In this document: piece by piece, positions 11,018-19,907 of the stretch | Layout of the letters: every line of letters starts with the position of its first letter | Numbering within the stretch: the first letter of the stretch is position 1 | Origin: Tatumella citrea | Lineage (GTDB): Bacteria > Pseudomonadota > Gammaproteobacteria > Enterobacterales > Enterobacteriaceae | Direction: 5' to 3' | Length of the DNA: 64,000 bases | Assembly (NCBI RefSeq): GCF_002163585.1 | Contig: NZ_CP015579.1 | Location: 682,001 to 746,000, forward strand | The notes under the pieces: model-generated | What the model saw: the letters and a program-made list of their open reading frames with translations, nothing else | Databases searched by the model: none | Told to the model about the DNA's origin: nothing | Program-made: the position numbers and the translations under genes

Positions 11018-11935
11018 TTACAGCTCGGTTAAGGTTGTTTTCGCCCGCTGTTTGTCCGGTGCCACGGTTATAAATATCACCGACAGAATAATCAACAACG
11101 ATCCTGCCCACTCGGCCACACCAAACGATACTCCCAGCAATAATACTGACAGCACGGTACTGCTCAGAGGCTCAGCACAGCTCAGGATGCTGGCATTCTG
11201 GCTGCCTGTCAGAAATGCTCCTCTGAGAAACAGGCTAAACGTTAAGGCCGTTCCCACCAGAACCAGATATCCTAAAGCCAGCCAGCCGGTAGCATCCAGC
11301 TGGCGCAGATGCAGTCCCGGCAGGCAGAACGGTATCAGACAACATCCGGCGATCAGCATACTAATTCCAACCACCGGCAGGGTTCCGAACTGGCGAATCA
11401 GTCCTGACGAATAAGAAGAGTTAAATGCCGCCGCTCCGGCAGATATCAGCCCCCAGAATAGCCCCCACAAAGGAAGCTGCAATGAGGTCAGATCGCCGTG
11501 AGTCGCCATTAATACAGTACCTGCCAGCGAAGTCAGCACAGCGATAAAAATCACCAGCCCCGGCAAGGTTCTTTTGGTGAACATGGTATATAACACCAAC
11601 ACCACCGGGGTCAGAAACTGCAATACCGTTGCGGTTGCCGCGTTGGTTTTTTGGATGGTGATCAGAAATGAAAGCTGGACTAACAGCGTGCCAAATACAC
11701 TGAAAATCAGCAGCCGTTTTAAAGTCGCGGTTTCCCGAAACATCGCCAGCGGATGATTACCCTGCAATATTCCAAGCAAGGTAAGCAGTAAACCGGCTGC
11801 CAGCAGGCGGATCATTGTCATCCCGCCGGCACTAAAATGATATGATTCAAAAAGATACTGGGCACAGACTCCTGAGCTTCCCCACAGCGTAGCGGCGAGT
11901 AAAACCAGATAGATACCCTGTCGGGATGTATTCAT
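11018..11935 (-). CDS. EamA/DMT-family transporter
   Basis: 305-aa inner-membrane protein of the drug/metabolite transporter superfamily: two tandem EamA repeats (roughly residues 8-138 and 152-290), ten predicted hydrophobic segments, N-terminal LLAATLWGSSGVCAQYLF and the second-repeat motif LGYLVLVGTALTFSLFLRGA. The substrate cannot be read from sequence; relatives export amino acids or metabolites. It converges on parE and has an AT-rich upstream region shared with the receptor gene that diverges from it. Confidence 0.88.
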   Translation of the reverse strand: MNTSRQGIYLVLLAATLWGSSGVCAQYLFESYHFSAGGMTMIRLLAAGLLLTLLGILQGNHPLAMFRETATLKRLLIFSVFGTLLVQLSFLITIQKTNAATATVLQFLTPVVLVLYTMFTKRTLPGLVIFIAVLTSLAGTVLMATHGDLTSLQLPLWGLFWGLISAGAAAFNSSYSSGLIRQFGTLPVVGISMLIAGCCLIPFCLPGLHLRQLDATGWLALGYLVLVGTALTFSLFLRGAFLTGSQNASILSCAEPLSSTVLSVLLLGVSFGVAEWAGSLLIILSVIFITVAPDKQRAKTTLTEL

Positions 11936-12168
11936 TGCAACCTTAGATTAAGCTGACATTAAAAAATTAAAAAAGCGTTCAATTCTATTTGTAATAAAAT
12001 ATTTGTTCTATTCAATAATTGCCAAAAATGGTCGGGATTTTCCATTGTAAACCACAGGTTTAACAGGTAAAACCCTTTGTATTTACTGGCTTTGCTACCG
12101 GTATCCCTCGCCCGGTTAAAGGGCTTTACGGTTTCTTTACTTTGTGTTTCAAAACGTTATTGATATTA

Positions 12169-12187
12169 GGAATAATTCTCATTACTA
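12169..12187 (+). promoter_or_regulatory. Putative Fur box upstream of the siderophore receptor
   Basis: GGAATAATTCTCATTACTA resembles the Fur consensus, with a well-matched ATAATTCTCATT core, 40 nt before the receptor start in an AT-rich promoter region. Iron repression is expected for this receptor class. Confidence 0.6.
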
Positions 12188-12226
12188 TTTCTGTTCAATA
12201 ATAATACACAGTAATTTTACAATTCT

Positions 12227-14530
12227 ATGGCAAATAAATCATTGAAATACTCGCTGCTGGCATCGCTGGTAGCAGGCAGTTTTATGACTCCTCTGTCGAA
12301 TGCGACAGATTCCTCAGATCAGAATATCCCGCAAAGTACCGGTGCTACGGTTAAAAAACAGACATCCGCTGAAACAAAAAAAGTAGTCACTCCTGAAGCC
12401 AAAAAAGAGGACGATGCCACCATTGTGGTGACCGGGCGGGTACAGACTTTACAGGCGCCCGGCGTATCGATCATCGATCAGGAAGCTATCAAAAAACATC
12501 CGATCCAGCGCGATGTATCTGAAATTATCCGTACCATGCCTGGCGTTAACCTGACGGGCAACTCGACCAGTGGTCAGCGCGGTAACAACCGACAGATTGA
12601 TATCCGTGGTATGGGACCGGAAAATACGCTGATCCTTATCGACGGTATGCCGGTCAGCAGTAAGAACTCGGTACGTTATGGCTGGCGTGGCGAACGTGAT
12701 ACCCGCGGCGACAGCAACTGGGTACCTCCGGAGATGATCGATCATATCGAAGTTATTCGCGGACCTGCTGCAGCAATGTACGGTAATGGCGCTATGGGTG
12801 GGGTAGTGAATATTGTCACTAAACCGACCGGTAAAACCTGGCATGGCAGCTTTAACAGCTATTACAACGTACCGGAGCACAAACAGGAAGGTGCGACTAA
12901 ACGTGAAAACTTCGATCTGAGTGGCGGACTGACCGATACTCTGACTATGCGTCTGTATGGCAACTGGAGCAAAACCCAGGCCGATGGCCAGAATATTAAC
13001 GACGGCCATTCCGCAGAGCGTACAGGAAAATATGCCGGTATGGTTCCGGCCGGTCGTGAAGGGGTTATCAACAAAAATATTAACGGTGTACTGCGCTGGG
13101 AATTTGCTCCGATGCAAGCGCTGGAGTTAGATGCAGGTTACAGCCGCCAGGGTAACCTGTACGCCGGAGATACCCAGAATACCAACAGTTCAACTCTGAC
13201 CAAAGCTTACTACGGTAAATCAACCAACATTATTTATCGCCAGACTCTGGCGCTTAAATATACCGGTGCGTGGGATAATGGTGTCACCACCAATAACTAC
13301 ATCCAGTTCGAGAAAACACGTAATACCCGTCTGAAAGAAGGTTTGTCCGGCGGATTAGAAGGGCTGTTTTCGACCACGGATGAAGGTTTTGCGACCATTA
13401 ATCTGAATGATACTAATGTCCACTCAGATATTAATATTCCGATCAATGGCTGGGTGGAGCAAAATCTGACCTTTGGTGCTGAGTTTAACCATCAGGCGAT
13501 GAAAGATCCGACCTCGAACACTTATGCGGCAACCTCAGAGATTGGAGGCGTATCAGAAACCAACCGCAGTGAATACAGTTCAGCAAATATCTGGGGTATC
13601 TATACCGAAGATAACATTGACCTGACCGACTCCACTAAACTGACCCCGGGTGTACGGTTAAACCATCAGTCCTATACCGGCAGTAATATCAGCCCGTCTC
13701 TGAACCTGTCTCAGGATCTGGGTGATGACTTCACTCTGAAAATGGGGATTGCCCGTGCATGGAAAGCACCAAACCTGTACCAGACTAACCCTAACTACCT
13801 GTTGTACAGCAATGGTAACGGTTGTTATGACACAGGGGCGACTTGCTATCTGCAAGGGAATAAAAATCTGAAGGCTGAAACCAGTATCAATAAAGAGATT
13901 GGGATTGAATACCATCATGAAGGTGTTCAGGCCGGTCTGACCTGGTATCGCAACGATTACCGTAACAAAATCGCTGCCGGAACCAGCTCTGCATACTATA
14001 ACGGTACCTCCAATGTTTATCAGTGGACTAACGTACCTAAGTCACTGGTGGAGGGACTGGAAGGAACCCTTAACTTCCCAATCAGTGATAGTGTGACGAT
14101 GAATAACAACTTCACCTATATCATTGCTAATGAGAATAAATCTACCGGTGATTACCTGTCGATTATCCCTAAATTTACCATTAACTCGACGCTGGACTGG
14201 CAGGCGACCGATGATTTAGCGGTCCAGGGCACCATGACCTGGTATGGTAGACAGAAACCACAAAAATATAATACTCAGGGTGAAGCGACCTCAGGTACCG
14301 AAACCTGGCAGGTCAATCCTTATGCGGTATTTGGCTTCAGTGCCGTCTACAACGTGAATAAAAATGTGGATGTGACTGCGGGTATTGATAATCTGCTGGA
14401 TAAACGTCATTACCGTGAGGGGAATGCCTTAACCTCCGGAGCCAGTGGTACCTACGCCTATGGCGCCGGAGCCCGGACCTATAACGAATCAGGACGTACC
14501 TACTACATGGAACTGGGAATGCACTTCTGA
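12227..14530 (+). CDS. fepA: TonB-dependent catecholate siderophore receptor, FepA/IroN-like
   Basis: 767-aa outer-membrane receptor. A signal peptide (~1-26, ending SNA/TD) is followed by a ~35-residue Lys/Thr-rich linker, longer than usual, and a TonB-box-like DATIVVTGR. The plug carries IIRTMPGVNLTGNSTSG, RQIDIRGMGPENTLILIDG and VIRGPAAAMYGNGAMGGVVN. The barrel runs to the terminal aromatic HF. Long stretches match both FepA (enterobactin) and IroN (salmochelin), e.g. SLYQTNPNY-type APNLYQTNPNY and LKAETSINKEIG. The neighbouring IroE-like esterase leans slightly to IroN-type ligands, so the symbol is approximate. A Fur box lies upstream; energy would come from TonB with the exbBD at 30-31 kb. 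Confidence 0.9.
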   Translation: MANKSLKYSLLASLVAGSFMTPLSNATDSSDQNIPQSTGATVKKQTSAETKKVVTPEAKKEDDATIVVTGRVQTLQAPGVSIIDQEAIKKHPIQRDVSEIIRTMPGVNLTGNSTSGQRGNNRQIDIRGMGPENTLILIDGMPVSSKNSVRYGWRGERDTRGDSNWVPPEMIDHIEVIRGPAAAMYGNGAMGGVVNIVTKPTGKTWHGSFNSYYNVPEHKQEGATKRENFDLSGGLTDTLTMRLYGNWSKTQADGQNINDGHSAERTGKYAGMVPAGREGVINKNINGVLRWEFAPMQALELDAGYSRQGNLYAGDTQNTNSSTLTKAYYGKSTNIIYRQTLALKYTGAWDNGVTTNNYIQFEKTRNTRLKEGLSGGLEGLFSTTDEGFATINLNDTNVHSDINIPINGWVEQNLTFGAEFNHQAMKDPTSNTYAATSEIGGVSETNRSEYSSANIWGIYTEDNIDLTDSTKLTPGVRLNHQSYTGSNISPSLNLSQDLGDDFTLKMGIARAWKAPNLYQTNPNYLLYSNGNGCYDTGATCYLQGNKNLKAETSINKEIGIEYHHEGVQAGLTWYRNDYRNKIAAGTSSAYYNGTSNVYQWTNVPKSLVEGLEGTLNFPISDSVTMNNNFTYIIANENKSTGDYLSIIPKFTINSTLDWQATDDLAVQGTMTWYGRQKPQKYNTQGEATSGTETWQVNPYAVFGFSAVYNVNKNVDVTAGIDNLLDKRHYREGNALTSGASGTYAYGAGARTYNESGRTYYMELGMHF

Positions 14531-14606
14531 TAATCCGGCCCACAGGGCGGCGATCTGCTGCCCTGTTCAGGCATTATCTCAGCAGATACCTGACGGAATT
14601 AACCCA

Positions 14607-14632
14607 ATACCGCCTGCTTTTGCCGGCGGTAT
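14607..14632 (+). terminator. Intercistronic hairpin between receptor and esterase genes
   Basis: 8-bp stem ATACCGCC / GGCGGTAT with a 10-nt loop, 24 nt before the esterase start. No clean T run, so it may attenuate rather than end transcription of the downstream gene. Confidence 0.4.
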
Positions 14633-14655
14633 TGCTATTAGAGAGAGAAAAGTTG

Positions 14656-15579
14656 ATGAATGCTTCTGGCCGCAGGCTGACTGGCTACAAAACTCTGATA
14701 TCCCTGATCTGTATTACCGGATGCATTGCCGGTGCTTGTTCTGTGGCGAATGCCAGACCAAATATGGCCCCCCTGGGACCCAATATTGCGGATAAAGGTT
14801 CGGCCGTATATCACTTCACAGTAAAAACCTTCGATTCAGCAGACGGGCAACGACACTACAAGGTCTGGACTGCCATTCCGGATAAAGCTCCGCCGGTGAA
14901 AGGATATCCGGTGCTGTATATGCTGGACGGAAACTCGGTGATGGATAAGCTCTCTGAGCCATTGCTGGAAAAACTGTCGCAACATAATCCACCGGTGATT
15001 ATAGCGGTTGGTTATCAGACTGATCTGCCTTTCGATCTTAAAGGGCGGACCTATGATTATACTCCGGAGGCTGCTTCGCGGGATGGATCTGCACTGCAAC
15101 TGGATCGCCGTGGCAGACCAACTGGCGGGAGTTTAATATTCCGAAAATTGCTGGAAGGTACTATCGCGCCACAGACTGAACAAAATCTGCCGCTGAATAC
15201 TGCCCGGCGTGGGGTATGGGGGCACTCTTTTGCCGGACTGTGGGTCCTGGATTCTTACGTTAATTCGGATTTCTTTCATCAGTATTATGCCGCCAGCCCG
15301 TCACTGGGGCAGATGGATTTTGGTTTGCTGACACAAATGGTGTCACTTCCTGTTGACCGGCTAAGGGATAAACAACTGTTCCTGATGGAAGGTGATGGTG
15401 ACCCGCAGCGAAAAAATGCGGCTCCAGGTAATGATGTCCTGGGGGCGGTCAGTAAAACGGTAACTCAGTTACATGATAAAGGTATCGCGGCGAGTTATCT
15501 GTTGTTTCCCGGTCTGAGCCACGGTCAGATGTTCCCTGCATCACTGGAAGAGGCATTACTGCGGGTATCACAACCGTAG
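14656..15579 (+). CDS. IroE-like periplasmic siderophore esterase (esterase D family)
   Basis: 307-aa alpha/beta hydrolase of the esterase D/enterochelin-esterase type. The N-terminal hydrophobic segment (~residues 11-32, ending VANA/RP) is an export signal; ITGC or AGAC could act as a lipobox. Nucleophile elbow GHSFAG (~residue 195), catalytic His in PGLSHGQMF, and the family PVLYMLDGNSV strand. IroE in E. coli linearises enterobactin/salmochelin in the periplasm. Its place 3' of a catecholate receptor supports that role here. The start at 14656 is preceded by GAGAGAGAAAAG; an in-frame ATG 36 nt earlier is less likely. A Fes-like or general esterase cannot be excluded. Confidence 0.8.
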   Translation: MNASGRRLTGYKTLISLICITGCIAGACSVANARPNMAPLGPNIADKGSAVYHFTVKTFDSADGQRHYKVWTAIPDKAPPVKGYPVLYMLDGNSVMDKLSEPLLEKLSQHNPPVIIAVGYQTDLPFDLKGRTYDYTPEAASRDGSALQLDRRGRPTGGSLIFRKLLEGTIAPQTEQNLPLNTARRGVWGHSFAGLWVLDSYVNSDFFHQYYAASPSLGQMDFGLLTQMVSLPVDRLRDKQLFLMEGDGDPQRKNAAPGNDVLGAVSKTVTQLHDKGIAASYLLFPGLSHGQMFPASLEEALLRVSQP

Positions 15580-15595
15580 TCAGTCTGGTGTTACT

Positions 15596-15616
15596 ACGGA
15601 GGGGATAACCCTCCGT
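15596..15616. terminator. Bidirectional hairpin between esterase and XRE regulator genes
   Basis: 8-bp perfect stem ACGGAGGG / CCCTCCGT between convergent genes. Confidence 0.65.
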
Positions 15617-15626
15617 CAACTGTAGC

Positions 15627-16205
15627 TTACTGCGCTTTCAGAACCACCACGGCATAGCGACACAACTGGTCACTGGCGTTGGTAAAAATGCAATCCACAG
15701 GATCACCTAATTCAAGACAATCGCCACAACTCAGCGTAAAGCGGTGATTGCCTTCGGTAAACACAAGCTCACCTTCCAGCACCCATATCAGTTGCCTGCG
15801 TGACATATAAGAGATGGCTGGCATGGGCACCGAAACCCTGGCCGGTAATTCGACACTGACCAGATCAACGGGGATTGCTCCGGGGGAGACATGACGCCGG
15901 ATATAACCGGTTTCCGGGTCCTGCCAGACCGGCTGCTGATCATGGCGTAACAGTGTTCCGGCGGTCACTTCAGACAGAGCAATGAGCTGTGACATTGAGA
16001 AACCAAACGCCCCGGCCAGTCTTGCCAGAAGTGTGGCTGTCGGGCTGCTTTCTCCGCGCTCAATTTTATGGATCATAGCCCGTGACACACCGGAATGATC
16101 CGCCAGAGTGGTCAACGACCAGCCACGATTTTCCCGCTCGCTTTTTACCTTCAGGCCGATGCGTATATTTATATCGTCTTCTTTACTGGACATTTCGTCT
16201 ATCAT
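15627..16205 (-). CDS. XRE-cupin transcriptional regulator
   Basis: 192-aa regulator: an N-terminal helix-turn-helix (residues ~15-70, SLTTLADHSGVSRAMIHKIERGESSPTAT split over the two helices) and a C-terminal cupin_2 domain (~110-190) with LEGELVFTEG and CGDCLELGDPV. Such proteins usually sense a small ligand through the cupin and repress a nearby gene. It diverges from an acetyltransferase with 62 bp between starts, so that gene is the likely target. A second in-frame ATG (MSSKED) four codons in could be the true start. Confidence 0.85.
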   Translation of the reverse strand: MIDEMSSKEDDINIRIGLKVKSERENRGWSLTTLADHSGVSRAMIHKIERGESSPTATLLARLAGAFGFSMSQLIALSEVTAGTLLRHDQQPVWQDPETGYIRRHVSPGAIPVDLVSVELPARVSVPMPAISYMSRRQLIWVLEGELVFTEGNHRFTLSCGDCLELGDPVDCIFTNASDQLCRYAVVVLKAQ

Positions 16206-16213
16206 GGTGGATA

Positions 16214-16227
16214 TTCACTATATTGAA
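16214..16227. promoter_or_regulatory. Possible operator between XRE regulator and acetyltransferase
   Basis: Dyad TTCA-CTATAT-TGAA in the 62-bp divergent intergenic space, with an AT-rich centre; plausible binding site for the XRE protein. Confidence 0.35.
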
Positions 16228-16267
16228 TGATTGTCCATTTTAGTAAACAAAGCGGAGAGTGTCCACC

Positions 16268-16795
16268 ATGAAAATACGCCACGCCAGTGTTGAGGATTGT
16301 GAAGCGATTGCCGGTATCTATAACCATGCTGTTGTCCATTCAGCGGCTATCTGGACTGATCACACTGTAGATGGCGAAGAGCGCAAGTCATGGATGGTCC
16401 AGCGGCAACAGGCAGGTTATCCGGTGATAGTTATTACGGATGATCAGCAAAAGGTTGCCGGTTATGCAAGCTATGGAGAGTGGAGTGCGAAAGAAGGTTA
16501 CCGTTTTACCGTTGAACATTCGGTTTATGTCCGGCATGACTTTCGTGGTAAAGGGGCGGGGCGGTTGCTGATGAATGAGCTTATTTCGATGGCAGTCGCG
16601 CAGGGATTGCATGTCATGGTCGCCGCTATCGAATCCGAAAATCTGGCGTCGATTGCATTGCATCAGTCACTCGGCTTTACCGGTGAAGTCAGAATTCCGG
16701 AAGTAGGAACTAAGTTTGGTCGCTGGCTGGATCTGACATTCCTCTATCTGCCGCTGGAACCATTGCGGGCGGTTTCAGCATCGGATGGTTCATAA
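16268..16795 (+). CDS. GNAT N-acetyltransferase, phosphinothricin/methionine-sulfoximine type
   Basis: 175-aa GNAT enzyme close in pattern to the PAT/MddA group that acetylates phosphinothricin, methionine sulfoximine or methionine sulfone: IRHASVEDCEAIAGIYNHAV at the N-terminus, W.TDHTVDGEER, VEHSVYVRHDFRGKGAGRLLM carrying the acetyl-CoA loop RGKGAG, and ESENLASIALHQSLGF. The ATG at 16268 has GGAGAG at 8 nt; the GTG at 16259 overlaps that ribosome site. Divergent from the XRE-cupin regulator. The last 86 bp overlap the LysR gene on the other strand. Confidence 0.87.
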   Translation: MKIRHASVEDCEAIAGIYNHAVVHSAAIWTDHTVDGEERKSWMVQRQQAGYPVIVITDDQQKVAGYASYGEWSAKEGYRFTVEHSVYVRHDFRGKGAGRLLMNELISMAVAQGLHVMVAAIESENLASIALHQSLGFTGEVRIPEVGTKFGRWLDLTFLYLPLEPLRAVSASDGS

Positions 16796-17639
16796 ATTCC
16801 CGGGCAAAAAACTGTATAAAGGCACGCAGTCTTAGCCCGGCATTGCGATTGTTTGGCCAGACAATATTGACGGTACGCTGGGTGGTTTCGCTGCCTGCCA
16901 TTTTCTGCAGACGACCCGCCCGCAAGTCCTCATGACACAAGGCTTCCGGTAACCACGCCAGACCACCGCCGGCCAGGCACAGGCGGTGGATAAGTGGGAT
17001 TGAATTAATCACACTGGCGTGTTTTACCGCCCGCGGATCAAACGGCAGCGCTCCATCCCAGTGTTCCGTTTTTCCGGTGGAAGGAAAACGGTAGAGCAGA
17101 AACTGGTTAGCTGTGAGTATATCGGTCGGCTGATAGTCAGGGGCATGGAACACTCCCATGGTCAGCGTGCCGATAGTCCGGGCATATAGTCGTGAATCGG
17201 CACTTTCGCCAAAACGAATAACAGCATCGAAACCGTCTTTAATGATATCGCTATGCTCATCATTCACATCGATTTCCAGTTCGGTCTGTGGATGATCGCG
17301 CATAAAATCGGCCAGTAACTCACCAAACAGTAAATCAATATTCGGGATACTGATCTTAAGTTTTCCCCGTTCACTGTTTTTCAGTTCGCTGAAAGCGTTC
17401 ACCGCATTATCAAACTCCCCGACAATCGTCATGGCATGATGTAGCAGGACTTCCCCTTCTTCGGTCAGGAAAATATGACGGGTGTTGCGCTTAAACAGCC
17501 GGATGTTGTGACGATCTTCAATTTTCTGAATCACTTTACCGACGGCGGATGCGGTTAACCCCAGGCTACTGGCTGCCTCGGCAAAGCTATGGCTTTGGGC
17601 TGCGCGGATAAACACCGATAAGTCTTTGACTGAATACAT
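16710..17639 (-). CDS. LysR-family transcriptional regulator
   Basis: ~309-aa LTTR: N-terminal winged HTH (residues 1-60, MYSVKDLSVFIRAAQSHSF, AEAASSLGLTASAVGKVIQK) and a periplasmic-binding-like effector domain. ATG 17639 is chosen for its LTTR-typical N-terminus and AGAG upstream; an in-frame GTG at 17681 is less likely. The 3' end runs 86 bp into the convergent acetyltransferase gene. Target unknown; the small MoaF-like gene lies divergently 187 bp away and is a candidate. Confidence 0.87.
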   Translation of the reverse strand: MYSVKDLSVFIRAAQSHSFAEAASSLGLTASAVGKVIQKIEDRHNIRLFKRNTRHIFLTEEGEVLLHHAMTIVGEFDNAVNAFSELKNSERGKLKISIPNIDLLFGELLADFMRDHPQTELEIDVNDEHSDIIKDGFDAVIRFGESADSRLYARTIGTLTMGVFHAPDYQPTDILTANQFLLYRFPSTGKTEHWDGALPFDPRAVKHASVINSIPLIHRLCLAGGGLAWLPEALCHEDLRAGRLQKMAGSETTQRTVNIVWPNNRNAGLRLRAFIQFFAREFMNHPMLKPPAMVPAADRGMSDPASDQT

Positions 17640-17826
17640 ATTTTTATCTCTTAATAAATTAAGGAATATTTTTCTATTCACTAGTTCCTGATTGTAGATT
17701 ATCCGTAAGCCTGGTAACAGTTAGTATTCCCTGGTCTGCAGAACTCACCGCCTGAGTGATATTCTGCACGGGTTAGCAGGCCGGTTAACACCGGGTGCTG
17801 CGAATAAAATTTGAAGGAGAATCACA

Positions 17827-18138
17827 ATGGCAATTCAGTTTCCACATGCAGGTAAAAGTTTCACTCTGACAATGAATAACGGGCTGGTGGTAAAAAACAG
17901 TTATCATCCAAATCAGGAAATTATTACCGTGGAATTTCTTAGTGGTGAGCTGACCGGTACGGTTATGGATGTTCCTTTTCAGTGGCGCGAACTCGCTGAT
18001 GGCAGTTTTCTGATCAGCTGGCAGGAATCGGATAATAATACAGTGGTGCATTGTGATAACTTCAGTACCGGTCGCTCTTATGCTTACTACACCACCATGG
18101 GTGGCGATTTTTATGTTATGGAAGGGCAAATCGTCTGA
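17827..18138 (+). CDS. Small MoaF-related (calycin-like) protein
   Basis: 103-aa protein with no signal peptide. Alternating beta-strands and the WQESDNNTVVHCDNFSTG / YAYYTTMGGDFYVMEGQI pattern resemble the small MoaF-like/calycin family, which is often encoded beside LysR regulators and oxidoreductases. Ligand and function are unknown. GAAGGAG lies directly upstream. It sits divergent from one LysR gene and co-oriented with a second, 155 bp downstream, so either could control it. The family call is by eye. Confidence 0.65.
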   Translation: MAIQFPHAGKSFTLTMNNGLVVKNSYHPNQEIITVEFLSGELTGTVMDVPFQWRELADGSFLISWQESDNNTVVHCDNFSTGRSYAYYTTMGGDFYVMEGQIV

Positions 18139-18292
18139 CAACAGACAACCGGTCATTTCTTCCCGACAGGTATTTTGTGCGGGTTCTCTGGCAGCCACCG
18201 GCCTGACAGTGGCAAACTGCAGTCTTTGAATGTTGACAGGACCATCCACTGGCGCACAACCGGGGGATGGCCAGGGACCACTGAACTTATCA

Positions 18293-19219
18293 ATGAAAGT
18301 TACACTGGAAGATATGCGAATCTGGGTTGCGGTAGCAGACAGTGGTTCTATTACCGCAGCTGCTGGACAACTGGCAATGACGGTCTCTTCTGTTAGCCGT
18401 TCGCTCAGCCGTCTGGAGAGCAAACTGGATACCACACTGATGTTGCGAACAACCCGACGGATGGCGCTGACCTCTGAAGGGAATCTGTTTCTGCAACGGG
18501 CCAGACAAATTCTGGAATCTGTGGCATCGGCAGAAGATGAACTGGCAGTACGCCGTGAAACCCCTTCCGGGCGGTTGCGGATTAATACTGCTCCTTCATT
18601 TATGCAGCATGTTATCGTGCCGCTGCTGGGGGGATTTATCAGCCGTTATCCACAGATCGATCCGGAACTTACTACCGATGATCTGCCGATTGATCTGCTG
18701 GAACAGCAAACCGATATCGCGATTCGTATGGGCGCGTTACAGGATTCCCGTATTCACGCACGGATCCTTGGCTACAGCCCTCTGCGGTTATTTGCCAGTC
18801 CGGACTATCTGCGACGTTATGGTGTGCCGGAACAGACAGAGCAACTGGCAGATCACCGTACTCTGGGATTTACTCAGCCGGTGGTGCATAACCACTGGCC
18901 AATCTTCAATCATCGTCAGGAATTTATTCAGATTACCCCGACGCTTCGTGCATCGAGTGGCGAGACATTACTGCAACTGGCCATTGCCGGCCAGGGAATC
19001 GCAAGACTGTCGGATTTTGCCTCGAAAACCGCGGTGCGGGAAGGCCGGCTGGTACCGATACTGGAGCAGGAAATACAGAGTATGTTATTACCGGTTCATG
19101 CGCTGTATTACCGTAATACTGCTCTGACTGTTCGTATTCGCTGTTTTCTGGATTATCTGCAACAGGCTGTGATTGAACACCACCTGTTGTTGCCACCGAC
19201 GGCTACAGCAAAAAATTAA
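18293..19219 (+). CDS. LysR-family transcriptional regulator
   Basis: 308-aa LTTR: HTH at residues ~5-62 (LEDMRIWVAVADSGSITAAA, VSSVSRSLSRLESKLDTTLM) and an effector-binding domain. The start at 18293 gives the standard N-terminus, but no good Shine-Dalgarno is visible; the frame is open back to 18230. The stop overlaps the 3' end of convergent mdaB by 4 bp. LysR genes next to MdaB-like quinone reductases often control them, so mdaB is a plausible target. Confidence 0.87.
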   Translation: MKVTLEDMRIWVAVADSGSITAAAGQLAMTVSSVSRSLSRLESKLDTTLMLRTTRRMALTSEGNLFLQRARQILESVASAEDELAVRRETPSGRLRINTAPSFMQHVIVPLLGGFISRYPQIDPELTTDDLPIDLLEQQTDIAIRMGALQDSRIHARILGYSPLRLFASPDYLRRYGVPEQTEQLADHRTLGFTQPVVHNHWPIFNHRQEFIQITPTLRASSGETLLQLAIAGQGIARLSDFASKTAVREGRLVPILEQEIQSMLLPVHALYYRNTALTVRIRCFLDYLQQAVIEHHLLLPPTATAKN

Positions 19220-19797
19220 CCGAATACCTGCTGTAAATGCTGGCGATAGTTTTCCAGGTACACAGGAACCTGAGGATCTTTAATCACATCATTACAGATA
19301 AAGGTTGGTAAACCACTCATTCCCAGGAACTGGAACGCTTTGTGGCTGTGCAGGTATACCCCATCCACGCCAACGCCTTCGAAGAATTGCTGAGGGTCGG
19401 TAAACGCCTGTAACGGAGCGTTCCAGGTCAGTGACAACATATATGTTTTCCCCTGTAACAGCCCGCCGGACCCATATTTCTTTTCACTGTCGGCACGGGT
19501 ACGACCATCACTGGCGTACAGGCGCCCGTGACCATAGGTAAAGACTTCGTCGATATATTTTTTCACCGTCCAGGGTTCACCCATCCACCAACCCGGCATT
19601 TGCAGGATAACGGTGTCATGACTGGCGAATTTTTCGATTTCTGCTTCAATGTCGTATCCCTGGTCGATGCGGGTGACTGACACTTCATGCCCAAGGCGGC
19701 TCAGTTCGCTGGCGCCTTCATCGCTAAGGGTATGGTTCAGGCGTCCGGCGGAATGGCCGAAGGTGGTGCCCCCGTCAATAATCAGGATCTTACTCAT
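19216..19797 (-). CDS. mdaB: MdaB, NADPH:quinone reductase
   Basis: 193-aa flavodoxin-fold FAD enzyme reducing quinones by two electrons. Conserved MSKILIIDGG start, MPGWWMGEPWTVKKYIDEVF, LYASDGRTR, KKYGSGGLLQGK, LSLTWNAPLQAF and FFEGVGVDGVYL. mdaB also lies between parE and parC in E. coli, but here the neighbours differ: a LysR gene replaces qseBC/ygiN. Confidence 0.94.
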   Translation of the reverse strand: MSKILIIDGGTTFGHSAGRLNHTLSDEGASELSRLGHEVSVTRIDQGYDIEAEIEKFASHDTVILQMPGWWMGEPWTVKKYIDEVFTYGHGRLYASDGRTRADSEKKYGSGGLLQGKTYMLSLTWNAPLQAFTDPQQFFEGVGVDGVYLHSHKAFQFLGMSGLPTFICNDVIKDPQVPVYLENYRQHLQQVFG

Positions 19798-19907
19798 AGT
19801 GTGTTCCTCTTAAAATGTATGCGCCTATTGTTAACTGCCGCGATGCAGAAAAAAATGGCCTGTTTTGCATAATACCTTTGCAGCCAGTGCAATAATCAGG
19901 GAATGTT

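Noticed and set aside
12449..13117. 222-codon frame antisense to the receptor gene
   Set aside because: Shadow of the fepA-like gene; no ribosome site and no recognisable protein.
17785..18435. 216-codon minus-strand frame across the MoaF-like gene and LysR start
   Set aside because: Covers two better-supported plus-strand genes and has no recognisable domain.
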